A DNA stretch of 64,000 bases, from contig OX637397.1 in the NCBI GenBank assembly GCA_951799425.1, positions 40,590,409 to 40,654,408 of the forward strand, written 5' to 3'. Shown here one piece after another: positions 1-13,007 of the stretch. Under the pieces are notes generated by a model. The model saw only the letters and a list, made by a program, of their open reading frames with translations, searched no databases and had not been told where the DNA came from. The position numbers and the translations under genes were made by a program. Positions within the stretch are counted from its first letter, which is position 1, and the number at the start of each line of letters is the position of its first letter. The DNA is from Ilex aquifolium (Eukaryota > Streptophyta > Magnoliopsida > Aquifoliales > Aquifoliaceae).

Positions 1-1110
1 TTGGTTTTTTTTTTTTTTTGATGGATTCACTGTGAAGAAGTGAAAAGTTCGGTATCAAACTACTAATACCACATAGAGCATCAATCAGTGAAGAACAAAA
101 AGTGCATTGTGGAGAAGAACGACAGTTGAGATCGTTGAAGTTTTTAGAAAAGAAGTTGATAACTCAAAAAAAAACGTTGTTTCTCCCAACATTTTTATTT
201 TCTCTACTTTTTTTTTTCCCTTAACTATCTTTCTGCTTCTAGTGCTTGGTACTACATGTATACCAAGTGTTGGATTATTTGTCAAAAAAAAACCAAAGAG
301 ACCATATACAATTACATTCTCACAACAGACCTTACCCGTCATCACCGCCCTCAAAACCTTCAAACCCCACATACACTATTTGATCGAGACCCCAACCAAC
401 ATAACCACCTTCTCACAACTCTAATTTCACCCACAACACACAATTCGCCCTCTTTTGTTTGTTTGTGATATTATGTAATCTTATTTACATTAGATTTAGT
501 TATTCATGATGTGCATTGTGTCCTGTGTCATGTCAATGTATGCAACGTGACATTGGTTTATAACAGTGTGATATAGGCTGGTATCAGTGTGACATTGACT
601 TGTAGCATTGTGACATTGTCGTATACCACTGTGCCAATGCGACATGTATCATTGCTACTTATAAATACATCGAATAACATACATATAAATTTAAATTTAA
701 AATATTCATGAAAAAAAACACTCATAACAACCAATGGTATTATATAAGGTGAAAACATATATTCCTCATTACGATTTATAAAAAAAAAAACCAAAAAAAA
801 AAATTATACAAATGTGGAGAAGACATAAATGTTTGAATAAAAATGAATATTTGAATAACTTCAGTTGAATAAAAGAGGAAGATATAATTTAAAATTAAAA
901 AATGATATTCCATAAATTTAGGAAATTGAATCCCTAATATAACTGCTAGATTTGTCTCCCATTAATAAAGGAAGGGCAAATCCATAAAAGAAAATTTCAA
1001 AAATTAGCAAAAGTATATCTCCTCACCAAACATTTACACACAAAGGTACTTATACACATGTTTTATATTGAGATACTTTTACACAAATAATTTTCCCTTA
1101 TATATAATTA
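1..1110. other. Intergenic DNA, no gene seen
   Basis: No open frame here resembles a known protein. The first 480 bases are A/T- and C-rich. From about 545 to 655 there are loosely repeated copies of a short word close to GTGTGACATTG. The last 19 bases (1092-1110, tttcccttatatataatta) recur exactly at 12299-12317, on the far side of the Helitron cluster. Confidence 0.5.
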
Positions 1111-3581
1111 CTAGGGATAACCCGTGTCTGAAGGCACGGTACAATTAAAAAAAATTGAACATTAAATTTGAACGCGAAATAATAAAACACTGAACTCGGA
1201 CACGTACTAAATTAAAAGCATAAACTCGCCCTATATCACGTGTTTGAAGGCACTTTATAATTCAAAGAAATCAAACATCGATCATAAATGCAAAAAAATT
1301 AAAGACTGAACATGGGAATGAACTAAGTTGAAAGCCAAACAACTTAGGACAATACTCCCCAAGACATGAAAAATTGCCTGAAAAAACTTAAGCCATGAAA
1401 TGTACAACAAACTTACAATTAAAACTTCTCATAAAAACAACCAGCTTGCTTTGAACCTGTGCAACTAAAAAAAACAAAAATAAAAAAAGGCAACAATAAT
1501 TATGGACTTTGCAAAGTTATTATTCAAATAAGTTACCCATAAAGGAAATCATCATTCCAAATTAAAGCAAAACCAAGTTGTCCAAGGTCAGGAAGTCAAC
1601 AAATAAAACCCAACAAAAAAAAAAAAATACAATTTCCCCGCTTAGGATCATGTAAATTAAGGCATTGGAAAGAAATTAGCAAAAAAAAAAATACACTTTT
1701 CACCGTGTAGTCGTATGAAGTATGCAGAATCCAATCTTCTCTCCATTCAGGTCTATCTTTTAGCAATATTAAATCCAAAACTATCAACCAAAATTAAGAC
1801 TATTAAACAAAAAAAATAAAATAACAAAAACGAAACCAAACATACCAAAAAGGATGCATACAGCATAACACTCATATTTTCTGGTAAGGGTGGATTCTTT
1901 TTGCTCAACTTAGAATAATACTCCCCAAGTAACCGTTCGCTCACAAACAGAGAACTGCCTGTTCGATCACCAAAAAAATAAAAAAGGAAGCAAGAAGCAA
2001 GAAGCAAGAAGCAAGAAATGGGAATGAAATAAGGCAATCAATTAAAAGTCAAAACCCACGTGAGAGCAAGCTGACATTACTCTATGTTTGCTAGAAGACT
2101 GATGTCTTAAGTTACCAATGACCCTATGTTGGTAGCAAATTACTTTTCTTACAATATTAAGAAACTGATGCACGACTACAGTAGAGAAACTTATGCATAG
2201 AATTAACTTATAGTAGAGGGGGTTGAACCTGATGAATGACTACAAATAATGGGACAAACCCACTGTCTGAATAAGAACCATTTATATGGTGCATGCGTGA
2301 GCTCAATAAGTAATCATTCACTACTTGTTTTGGTTTTTCCACCTATGAAAAGCTTGCGCCACGATAAGTAATCATTCACCACCTATGAAAAGCGTGAGCT
2401 CAAAATGCCTGAATGGAGTTAACCGGATTCAAGGTATCCTAGATTCAGCAACAGAATTAGAAAGCAAGAACAAAATGCCTATCTATGCTTAATTTGTAGA
2501 CAAATCGATTATACATTCATTTCCAAGAGAAAGGTCAAACCCAGATCAGCAATTATAGACTAAAACCAAGAAATAGAAAAATTATCTGTTTGGTGTGAGA
2601 AAAAACACATCAAAAGAAGGAAAAAGAAAATGCTTGAAATCCCAAAAGGTAGAGTCAATGTGGGAGGTAGAAAGGAAGCAAAGCAAAGAATGATCATAAG
2701 ATTACCAACATGACAAATATCATAGAAATTAAAAAAACAAATATCATGGCAGAGGAGTGAGTACTAAATACAAATAAGAGAAAACAAATATAGTGGGTTA
2801 TTCTTGCCTGTAATACAAATATCATGGCAGAGGAGTGAGGTCTTCTGATCTTCTTATAAAACTTAACAACCAAATTCCTACAAATCACCCAAATTAACAA
2901 TTAACTGACAGAATGAGAAAAGAAAGATGCGAGAAGAAGGAGAAAAAATTGAATGAGATCAACCAAAAATTAACTATACGTGTAAACACATATATTATCA
3001 AAAAAGTTTACTAAAATTAACCTACAAATTTTATAAAATAAACACTGAATAATCAACAACTCAACATCCCAGTTCATGCGACTAACACACACACATGCTT
3101 TTGTGAAAATCGGGACGTGGCAACACTAATGTAGCCCCCTGCAAACTCCAAGCTTCAAAACACCAGATATCTAGCTACTTCTTATTCAGAAAGGTGTCAT
3201 ACCACAGGAAGGCTGAAGGTTCTTTCTAAACATAGAAAAGGGGGGGAACGTGTTATTTCATATGGTATAAGTTAAATACTCAAAAGCTGCCTATTCTAAT
3301 TGCATTGAACCAGTCCAATGTCATGATGGATATTATCTTACACCATGTTTTGCTGTAGATAAAAAATGCCCAATACACTTGACTATTTTTGCAGGTGCCC
3401 AATACACTTGATGATATCACTTATAAATATAACTGTACCGTGACGACAATTGATTTCCATATGCTTTAGACTAAAAAAGGGAATAAATTGCCATCTTGGA
3501 ATAATCAACAATCAAGGAAAACTAATAAACCACAAGTATCAAGAAACTTGAACCTACCAAAGGGATGAACAAAATGCTTAC

Positions 3582-3983
3582 CGGGGCTAAGACACAGAAA
3601 AAGGTGGTATGTTAAATTAGATTTATCCCTTTTGATAAAACACTGAATAGTTCCATCACGAGATCCTGGCTGAAAACGAAAACAAACAAAATGAATTAAT
3701 ACTCTTCTCTACTCTTTGAACACAAATTCTATACTTCCATGAAAGCCCAACTCATACAATTTAGGCTAACTCTACAATAAAATGATGTCAGTACATAGAA
3801 AAACTGAGAAAAAACAGAAGCACATTACACACCTGCTTTAGGGAAACCGGGAAAGTAACCTTCCCACATAACTCTGGACCTCTAACAATTTCCTTACACA
3901 TACTTCTCCATGACTTGCAAACACCAGCACATGCAACAACATGCTTTCGAGCTGGCCACGTGCTTTCACTGTCTTCCAATCTT
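3582..3983 (-). pseudogene. Tubby-like F-box protein fragment (two exons)
   Basis: Two consecutive exons of a plant Tubby-like (TULP) gene are recognisable. Exon one (3983-3833, acceptor CTAG, donor CAG|GTGTG) encodes [18 protein letters not shown] and then [20 protein letters not shown], ending VSLKQ. This is the segment joining the F-box to the tubby barrel. Exon two (3669-3582, acceptor TTTCAG, donor G|GTAAGC) starts [18 protein letters not shown] and ends HLFLCLSPG. It is the first strand region of the tubby domain, which in intact family members binds phosphoinositides at the plasma membrane. The upstream F-box exon and all later tubby exons are missing, so no functional protein is expected. 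Both exons read cleanly with good splice sites, so capture as genomic DNA, introns included, is the best explanation. The fragment lies in the sense orientation of Helitron A. Confidence 0.85.
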
Positions 3984-4320
3984 CTAGCTAAGCGGAAACA
4001 CAGATTAAAGCATTGAAATTCAAGCATAACTAAGATCTCAACTAACAAAGCTCCATTTCGCGAAAACAAAGACCAATAAAAATCATAAACCTATCATAAA
4101 TTTTAAAATAAATAAAGGAAAATAGAGATTCAAAACACATACCAGAGCAGTAGTTGAATGTTTCCTCAGCCACACAAGTGTAGCTTATCAATTGCAGAGA
4201 ATATGAAGATCGATTAGTGACTATGACAACTGTGCATAAAAAAAAATCAAAAGAATAAAACCTCATATGGCCAATTCAAGGGGGGGGTATTCATGCAGGA
4301 AGACGTAGAGGAACGAAAAG

Positions 4321-4643
4321 GAGAGAGAGAGAGAGCGCTTTAAGGTCCCTCCATTAAGCAGAAAGTAATCAAAAGCTAGAGCTATTTGCCGGAGAAACTC
4401 GAGGCTGGGGGAGAGAGAAAAATAAAAAAGAAAAAAAGCGACAGCCTGTGGGTGCGTGTGTGGTGGGTCTGTGTTGGGCGTGTGTGTGATGGGTCTGGGT
4501 TTGTTTGTGTGTGCATGCAATTTGTGCGTGGGTGAGTGTGGGTGATGAGAGAGATGACTTCAGCGGTGTTGCTGGTGGTGTCGCTGGGGCGGTAGTGGTG
4601 TTGCTGATTCGGCGGTGGTGGTGGTGTTGCTGGTAAGAAGAAA

Positions 4644-4698
<55 letters not shown>

Positions 4699-4700
4699 GA
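4321..4700. repeat. GA microsatellite and GT-rich low-complexity tract
   Basis: A GA run of about 48 bp (4648-4695) follows a GT/GGT-rich stretch (4440-4635). A similar GA/GT-rich tract is found near the 5' end of Helitron B (about 9050-9870), so it may be part of the family's 5' region. Long frames read through here are translations of the repeat only. Confidence 0.8.
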
Positions 4701-4934
4701 GTGAGATGACCTCTGAAGAAGGCTTGACTGAGGCCATTTTTTCCGTTGTACCGAAAAAAAAAGTGACTGAGGCCATCTGACAATGAAGTGACTGAGTAGA
4801 TCAAATTTTTGAAAATAATTATGGGCGAAAAATGTTGAATTTGGGGGGGAAATAAGAGGATCTGTGACCGTTGGATAAATTGATTTGAGACCGTTGGATC
4901 GACTTGTTGAAGCCGCCCTGTTTTATATTATAGA

Positions 4935-6072
4935 TTCCACTTCACGCTATACTCTATCACCCACCCGTCCAAACCCTTCACATAGCCTTAACTATATAAT
5001 CTAGAGTATTACTGGTTATACAGATTTTTTTTCAAAATCTATACAAATTTTAGCAAACACCCATAAACTACCAAATAGGAATTGCCAACCCAATAAAGCA
5101 AATTCTAGAAAATTGAAGCAAATTCTAGAAAATTGAAGCATATAAGAAATCATATAAACCCCAATAAAAAAACGGAAGAACAAAACTCGAACTAATTTGC
5201 AACCAAGCAAATTTGGAAAACAAAGATAAGAGGATTCCTTTCGCAGCGTAGGAAACTAACGGGGATTACTATCATTAAAAACCAAGTATGTCAATAAGAA
5301 AAAGGGTTAACCCACTGAATAGAAGGTTAGATTGAAAGCCATAAAATTCGGAAAACACCATTCCGAATTGCACAAACAATGAACGACCACACCACCATAA
5401 ATTGCCAATTAACAAAAGTGGCAGAAAAGGATCACTTACCGGAAGTTAAAATTGAGCATTTTCGTTGAAACAAATCTTCAAATACGTGGGCATCATTTGT
5501 ATAGTTAGGCATGAGTGATGCCTGATGGAGGGGTATGGTATGGTGGTGTGTGTTGATTGGATGAAAAGGAAGGGTGTCTCTGTGTAGAATTGCCACCATT
5601 TGAACTGCTCATCAAGGACAAAGCACAAATTAATGAAAGAATGCATAAAAAAAAATCGAGGGGTCAAACAATTCTGTATGGTTCATTGGTCTTATAGACA
5701 TAGGTAAAATAAAGATATCTGCTCTATTCTTGAAAATCATCCAATGTAATTGTGAGTACATTTACGTGCCATGTGCAAAGAGACATCGTGCAATGCAGAC
5801 AATGCGAAGCAAGCTCTATGCTAGAGCTTGTAATATAGATAATATGAACACAGTAAGAAAGATAAGGAAAAAAGAAAAGAAAAATATCTTGTAATGATGT
5901 CGCAAATGTTACATGGCGTATCTCTGTGCTAATTGTTGGTAATTTCTATTATCAATATAAAAGCAGTGAACGGATTATACTTACACAACTTTATAAGCAT
6001 TGCTCAGAATGTATTGCTAACATTAACAAATGCATGCCTAAAAATCAACATCATCATTAGTGTGAACATTAA
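4935..6072. other. Spacer between Helitrons A and B
   Basis: No gene recognised. It contains a tandem 19-bp duplication at about 5098-5140 (unit near gcaaattctagaaaattga). It lies beyond the mutated 3' end of B, so it is either old flank or part of a larger read-through copy. Confidence 0.45.
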
Positions 6073-6774
6073 CAAGGGATAACCCGTGGCTGAAGGCACG
6101 GTGCAACTAAAAAAAATCGAACATTAAATTTGAAAGCAAAATAATCTAGTAAGAGTTAAATCGTATGTTTTTTATCTAATGGTGGAAATGGACGAAATGA
6201 CTTAATTAAGACAATTGATAATTGAGGAACTAAATTGAGAGATTTGAAAGTTCAAGGACCAAATTGAAACCATTGACAAAATTTAGGGACGAATTATGAT
6301 ATTTACCCCAATATTTTTATCAATACTCCATCGAAGTACAATTAATGAAACTTTTTGGCTTAGTGAACAAAATCAATCAGGAGTCAACTACTTGAACTCT
6401 TTACCAAAGCACAAGACATAAGCTCAAACACAGCGAATTAAATTCCCTACATCCCAATTATCCCACAAACAACATATTCAGTCATTGTCAAACAAATAGT
6501 ATAGAAATCTAACGGTAACTCATCGTTTAGTAATAGATAAAACACTGGAAAACATAACGCAAAATTCCATTCCTATGAATTAAACAGAACACAAACTGAG
6601 GGAGAAAAAACAGCTTGATCACACATACTTTGCTTAACAACCATATTCTTCATATCTTTTCTTTCGGTAAGCATTCTTCGTTTCTTGGAAGATCAACTGA
6701 ACATAAACCAAAGAATTCAAAATTTTATTCCATTCTTTTTTCCCTTCAAAATTTTATTCCATTCAGTGGGTTAC

Positions 6775-6960
6775 CTGAGATATTAGATGGGTAGCCGTCA
6801 ACAGTTGTCATCAACCAATAATTTGACCACTTAAATTCAAAAAACAAATTACATTAAATCAGGAATACTCCAAATTACACAACTAACCAAACAGTTAAAG
6901 GAAAAAAAGAACTAAAAGTCACTTACGTGATCTTTCCAAAACCATCACCACCTAGCACCA
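6775..6960 (-). other. Exon-like fragments of unknown origin in Helitron B
   Basis: Two short stretches carry plausible splice signals on the minus strand: 6960-6927 (acceptor GCAG, donor GTAAGT; one frame reads VLGGDGFGKI) and 6829-6775 (donor CAG|GTAACC; one frame reads WSNYWLMTTVDGYPSNIS). The two frames do not join without a shift. I do not recognise a parent gene. They may be the remains of another captured gene, or chance. Confidence 0.25.
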
Positions 6961-7474
6961 CTGCAACAAATGCCCAGAAGATCACAACAAAATTCAACAC
7001 AATAGATTAAAACTAAAGCAAGATTGCAGCAAACCATGGACAGTTATGAGAACTCAACAAATAGGCATATTAGTACCGTGTAGATCATCATTTAAGCATG
7101 AAAGAGAAAATAGGTAACACAATTTCATAGAAAGAGAAAGTATCACATAGTTTAAGCAAGTTTAGAAAAAATTAGATAAATACCCTACTTATGCGACAAA
7201 CAAATATAATTCTCTATTGTTAGTTTAAGCTCTAGAACCAATGAAGAGAAATAATTCTTATGTGATAAAATATTTAGCAAAGAGAAAACAGTTAACTGAG
7301 ATACTTGGAACCTATGATGAGAAAGAATAAGCTTGAGTTCTCCATCCATTAAAAATAAAAAAAAACCTCTTTCATACACACCATGAACAAATTAACCACG
7401 CAAGGAATGAAATGGCAGGAGCACATACTCACAGTTAATCAATATGGGAGTAAGGAATTTAAGAAAGCGTTTCA

Positions 7475-7768
<294 letters not shown>

Positions 7769-7821
7769 CTAGAAAAAAAGTTATTCAAAACCAAGTGTAC
7801 GATTTGACACTTTAAACCAAG

Positions 7822-9174
7822 TTATTCATCATAGTCCATTTCCAACCAAGTGTAGCTCTTTGGATAACAAATGAACTCTTTACGATTTGACCATTTGTTC
7901 CTGGTCTTAGCATAGAACTTCTTTTCAAACTCCATAAGGGCATCATGTTGTGATGTGTAGGGGCCTTTACACCAACTCTGCCCCATCTATTGTAAACCAT
8001 GAATCTTCCACCATCATCAGATTCTGTAGTTAGTAAATGTAAGAATACAGACCAAGATGTCAAAAGAATGAAAACACATGTCATGACTCAAATATAATTT
8101 AGTTTTTGCATGCCAGGCAAATAGAGCGATATCTATTAACTCCAAACAAACATAAAAACTCTACAAGATTGCCATAATGGTGTGACGGTCCTATAATAAA
8201 CCAAATGAACAATATCTCAACTAATTCATTTTGGTCAGCCCATGTACAGGTTCCCGAATCAAATAGAAAATTGAGATACATGTATTAAAAGAATTAGAAT
8301 TTAGAAGTGACCTAGAACTTGAATGACGTAGAACTTGTTATTGTTCTCCCCAACGTTGGTTTGGTTCAACATGGCATCATAAATCTCATCTTGCTATAAA
8401 GATTTGTAAAGAAAGTTAGAAAACAAAAATAATCAGAATAGACAGCATATATCTGAAGAAGCAAATATCAATCAAGTGCGTCCAACATTGATCAAAATCT
8501 TTACCAGTTGCAGGACATGGTAATGGGCCTTAATGTCATCCGGAAGGCAATTATCCAATACGGCCCCACCTTTCTTGGTGGTAGTGACCAGTTTCTCCTC
8601 TTTGATTTCCTTTGCATCTGCTTCTTCTTCCCTGCCTGCCACCCACCATAATGTAATACACAACTCCAAGAATACATACACACAGACACATATGTCAAGA
8701 AAATCTTGAATGAACTCATTCTTCTATCTTGTATAAATTGAACGTTGATACCTCCAAGAATGCCGTTGGAGTTCTCCTCTGAATCAGAACAGAGCCTCTC
8801 AAGAAATTCTTTCTTGGACCCAGTTGCTAAAATTCCTCTAATCTTGGCTTGTTCTCGTAATTCTTTGATACCCATGTGTCGAAACTTGTCAATGGCCTTA
8901 ATCTTCTCCGACCCATTAGAATCCCCATTCTCAGAATGCCTTTGCCTTTTCTTATTACTCAAACCATCAATTGAATCAATCGATTGTTTTCCATCTATAA
9001 TAGCTGATTCAAGTCTTTGAACCTGCTAGAACTCACTTACAGTCAACAGAGACAAAGAAAAAGAAAAGACAGACAGAGAGGGGGACAGACCAGTGTGGGT
9101 TTGGTCCCGGTGGTGCTGAGTCCACGTTGGGCGAGTTGTGTTCGGAGTTCATCCACTTTAAGCTTGCTGGCCAT
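7822..9174 (-). pseudogene. PARP2: PARP2-type poly(ADP-ribose) polymerase, 5' half only
   Basis: Five exons of a plant PARP2-like gene are readable. Exon 1 (9174-9091) starts with ATG, MASKLKVDELRTQLAQRGLS, the first SAP domain; SAP domains bind DNA. Exon 2 (9022-8752) completes it and carries the second SAP segment (DKFRHMGIKELREQAKIRGI). Exon 3 (8635-8505) has KEEKLVTTTKKGGAVLD-type linker sequence and enters the WGR domain. Exon 4 (8393-8312) has NQTNVGENNNKFYVIQVL. Exon 5 (8023-7822) has MVYNRWGRVGVK. A deletion right after VGVK removes about six residues and shifts the frame; the shifted frame continues as KEFICYPKSYTWLEMDY and soon hits TAA (7824-7822). The regulatory and catalytic PARP domains that use NAD+ are absent. 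The retained start codon and introns point to genomic capture from the gene's 5' end by Helitron B. This is a decayed fragment, not a working DNA-damage enzyme. Confidence 0.9.
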
Positions 9175-9908
9175 ATATTTACAGCCATATATTTACCTCG
9201 GAGTTCTCTGAACCACTGAGAGAGAAAAGACTGAGATGAGAGAGAGATGTGTCGAAGGGAGCCAACTTGGGTTGGGTGTTCAGAGGGTCTGCGATGTGAG
9301 TGTGTGTCAAAAACCTTTGGAGCATTTCATCGAACAGCTTATAGGTCTACACTGATAATGCTATTATGTGGGTTTTCGTCAATGTGTGTGTGGGCTATGA
9401 GGGTGTGTATATTGTGCATCACTGATGTTTATGTATCTATGTTTATGTATGGGTTAAGGGCTTTGGAAAGCGTCAAGAGTGAGAGGGTAGTGATAGTGGC
9501 TGCTAGCGGGGTCGTTGGTGGGTCTCCATGGTGGTGGTCGTTGTTCAAGCTAGTAGATAAGAGGGTGAAGAGAGAAAGATAGAGTGGAGAGAGAAAAATA
9601 AGATAGAGATTGGGGAAGAGAAATGGGTTAACAGACACATGAGAGAGAAGAGATAGGGAGGAGAGAAACTGAGTTGGGTGTGTGTGGTGGCAGAGAGGAC
9701 CGAGAGAGAGGGAAACAGAAAGTACCTGGCGACTGGCGTTGGTGACTCCGGTGGGTGGCGCTGGTGGTTTCGGCTCTAGTGGGTCTGTCTCTCTTGGTGG
9801 CTTACAAAGTGAGAAGAGAGAGAGAGAGGGGTGGTCTGAGCGAGAGGTGAGAGAGAAGGAGAGAGTACGCCCACTGATTTTGAAAAATAATCAGAGGGGA
9901 TGAGTTTG

Positions 9909-9911
<3 letters not shown>

Positions 9912-9946
<35 letters not shown>
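9912..9946 (+). repeat. Poly-G run, 35 nt
   Basis: An uninterrupted run of 35 G lies within the 5' part of Helitron B. It could form G-quadruplexes. Its exact length is prone to sequencing or assembly error. Confidence 0.9.
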
Positions 9947-9947
<1 letters not shown>

Positions 9948-10028
9948 ATTGAAGAAAGGTAAGTGATTAGATGAAATGATTTGAGACCGTCCGATCAACT
10001 TGTTGAAACCGTTTTATTTTATATTATA

Positions 10029-12292
10029 CTAGGAATAACCCTTACCTGAAGGCACGGTGCAACTAAAAATATTGAACATTGAATTTGAACGGGAATTAAT
10101 TGAGTTTTGAACTCGAACACGTACTAAACTGAAAGCCTAAACTCGTCCTATATCACGTGTCTGAAGGCACTGTACATATTTCTTAAGCACAAAATAATCA
10201 AACAATGAATATAAATATGCATTAAGCTAAAAATCGTTTGATCATTTTTAACTAAAATAATCCTCGATTAAAGATTACTCTTACCAAATCCTCCAAGCAA
10301 GGACTGAACCAAACCAAACAACAACAAAAAAAAAGTATACCAAAAATTCATCACAAACAATACAAAAGAAAACCCAGAAAATTTTCAGGAAATTTTCGAA
10401 ATAGCTTCCCAACTGAAAATGAACACCTGTTTCAAGTCATACCATTTACATCTCTCTCTAAAGTGGTTGAAGCTTCTAGGGAGCATCAATGGCTATGTTC
10501 TCGGTGATTTTTGGGATGGTTTTGGTGCTCTGTATCTGCAGCATTGCTCTTTTGAGATGGAATGAGCTGAGGTACAGGAAGAAAGGTTTGCCTCCCGGTA
10601 CCATGGGTTGGCCTTTTTTTGGGGAGACTACTGAGTTTCTAAAGTAAGGTCCAAGCTTCATGAAAAAAACAAAGAGCAAGGTCGGCCTTCTTTTGAGTTT
10701 TGCTTCGGGTAGATTCGTGTTACAGGGTCTCTTCTCTCTCTTCTTGTCTAGAAGGCTTTTGTTTGTAATGGTATGTAATTGGTTATGGTATATTGCATCA
10801 TCTAATATAAGTTCTATCATTTTCCATGCTCTACTGATATGTGATTTTAAGTGGGGCTTTGGGTAGTTCTGGCTTTAAAAAACATGTGCTTGGTTTTCTA
10901 GTAACATTGGATTTATAACTTACTGATCTATGACTAAACATTCTAATAGTTTATAATCTAATTTGGTGTAATCTTCTAATGAAATTACTATTCTTCAAAT
11001 CCCACATATTAGGCTGCCCTAGCATTGTTTCCATGGATCCAGAGCTCAACAGATATATCCTCATGAATGAAGCAAAAGGACTTGTACATGGCTATCCACA
11101 GTCCATGCTTGACATCTTAGGGGAATGCAACATTGCAGCTATTCATGGTTCCACTCACAAAAACATGAGAGGGTCCTTGCTTGCTCTTGTTAGCCCCACC
11201 ATGATCAGAGACCAACTTCTGCCAAAAATAGATAAATTCATGAGATCCCACCTAAGCAATTGGGACAACAAAATCATTGACATTCAAGAAAAAACTAAAG
11301 AAGTTTATGTGGAGTAATCAAAAACACATGGTTATATAATTTTGCAGCAAAACCCGAAAAAAAATGGAACAATTTGGCGAAGAAAATGAACACCACCACC
11401 CACTTCATACAAACACAGTCACCACCCAAACCTTCTCTGCCACCCATTCCACCGACAACAAAAAAATCATCCACCACAACCAATAACTCCACCCAACATT
11501 ACCTAATGAGAGAATGAGATAGAGATAACTCCACCCAAATTCAACCCCGTTAATGGTGAACCACTGATTCAACCACAAAACATCCCAATTCAACCATTAA
11601 TTTTTGCTCGAGGCCGAATTGCAGACGTGACAGCCAAAATTTCTACGAAAAACACAAATAAAACGGAGACCCACCAAATTATTTACATAAAAACTTCCAC
11701 GAATAAAAACGATCGCAACATCCACATCCTAATTATAGATAACCCATCCAAACATCAATGACGAACTCCAAGAATTGGTCTGATCTTTAGCAACGCCATA
11801 CGCTTTTCGCCAAGTCTGCAGCTTACCCATTTCTTGACTCGCTCTATCTCTCTCTAGACTCGCTCTTCAGACCCCCTAAGGAGGTGGGGCTGGAGGGTGT
11901 TTGCGCAGAAGAGGTTTGAAGTAGTTGTGTTGCTCTGCGTCTTCGGCATGGATTTGGAGAAGTGGTTGTGTTGCTCCCTGTCTTCGTCATGGATTTGGGG
12001 AAATGATGGTTGGGTTGCTCTGTGCATTGCAGGGAGCCGTTGCTCTGGGTTGGGTAGACTGCAAGGGTGGGTAACGTGTAAGGATTGGGTTTCATTTGGG
12101 CGGGATTTCCTTTTTATGTGAGATGAAATGTGGGTCATTAGATTCAATTAGAAGAATTAGATAAAATCTAGACCGTTGAGTTAAATTTAGAATGAATCTG
12201 AGCCGTCCTTGTGCTTTCCCAAATGAATTTAAATTAAATTAAATTTTGAAGTTGAAAAAAATTCAAATTGGGTTCTATCTTATTATTATAGA
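10029..12292 (-). mobile_element. Helitron C (carries CYP85A fragment, nested in Helitron B)
   Basis: On the minus strand it starts at 12292 with TC (TCTATAATAATAAGATAG...) after an A and ends at 10029 with CTAG before a T. The 3' hairpin (about 10040-10057) retains GGCACGG on one side but has lost pairing on the other. An intact second hairpin-like copy lies about 115 bp inward (near 10155), as in Helitron A. From 12140 to 12260 the 5' subterminal region has the family's 'CCGTTG...GAGCCGTCC' flavour, resembling A and B. No transposition gene is present. The captured CYP85A exons run opposite to the element's own orientation. Confidence 0.8.
10489..11302 (+). pseudogene. CYP85A: CYP85A brassinosteroid-6-oxidase fragment (exons 1-2)
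   Basis: Exon 1 (ATG 10489 to 10680, donor AAG|GTCGGC) encodes a membrane anchor followed by RYRKKGLPPGTMGWPFFGET, the proline-rich hinge and start of a CYP85A cytochrome P450. Intact enzymes convert 6-deoxocastasterone to castasterone at the ER. Codon 53 is TAA, where family members have Gln (after TEFLK, before GPSFM). Exon 2 (10991-11302) reads FFKSHILGCPSIVSMDPELN, RYILMNEAKGLVHGYPQSML and on to IIDIQEKTKE. The AG acceptor expected before FFKSH is absent. The I-helix, EXXR, PERF and heme-Cys regions are all missing. This is a truncated, stop-containing copy inside Helitron C. Confidence 0.9.
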
Positions 12293-12298
12293 TATAGA

Positions 12299-13007
12299 TT
12301 TCCCTTATATATAATTATATTGAACTTACTAAGAGCTCATGTGAATTTCAAACCAAGTTTGAGCAACCTACTAATTGGCTTAAGCTTTTTCATTTATACT
12401 CTTATTTCTATGTTACAATACCTATTTAGTACAAATATTTTGAAACTCAATCAAATTGCATTGAAATTTAGTACAAATAATGGCTTCAATACACAACTGA
12501 AACAGCAATGCCAATTGAAGTAGCAGTTGTACCAAAAGTTTCTTGGCCTTGCAAAGAAAACAGGTAGTCTTGAGGAAGACAATGTTACAACTCAATCTAT
12601 TAGGGCAAGCCTCTCAATAGCCAAGTGTAATGAACCCCATACAAGAAAATCAGATTATACACCTTTACCCCCCCTCTCCCCTCCCAGAGATCTGTACATA
12701 CAAGTGGGGATGGGATGGGATGGGAGTTCTGTAGAGTATACATGTATTCCAGAAGCTAATAAAGTTAACTAGAAGTTGGTTAGAATTAACTTTCGATCCC
12801 TTTCTTCTTCACACCTTCCTAACAGGTTTGTCCAAAGCTGTATCCATGCCAGTCAACAACCATGGGGATCCAAAGAGAGCCGCCACCTCCTTTGTAATTG
12901 GACTATTAAACTAAACACACCAGCAGAATATGGAAAAATTGCTGGTACTGGTTGACCCTCTAGCGCTTTTCTAATTCAAAGGTTCCCAGGTGATCAGATG
13001 GAAAGCT
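12299..13007. other. Flank between Helitron cluster and cytokinin receptor gene
   Basis: No gene. It starts with the second copy of the 19-bp repeat (12299-12317). The half next to 13007 should include the 3' UTR of the minus-strand receptor gene. I could not place a clear polyadenylation signal. Confidence 0.5.

Larger units (their letters stand above)
1111..4934 (-). mobile_element. Helitron A (non-autonomous, gene-capturing)
   Basis: On the minus strand the element starts at 4934 with TC (TCTATAATATAAAAC...), preceded by A, and ends at 1111 with CTAG followed by T. This is the A|T insertion rule of Helitrons. A 7-bp-stem hairpin with loop TTCA (1122-1139; one G-T wobble) lies 7 nt before the terminal CTAG. 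A second copy of the hairpin-like motif lies about 115 bp further in (near 1240). The 5' subterminal sequence closely resembles that of Helitron B. There is no Rep/helicase gene, so the element would need an autonomous partner. It contains two Tubby-like exons (3582-3983) and simple repeats near its 5' end. The rest of the interior is unrecognised; it includes GAAGCAA repeats near 1987-2017 and a duplicated 25-bp word near 2738 and 2814. Confidence 0.82.

Noticed and set aside
4369-4804. Ser/Leu-rich minus-strand frames of 135-140 codons
   Set aside because: They are translations of the GA/GT simple repeats. No domain and no real start context.
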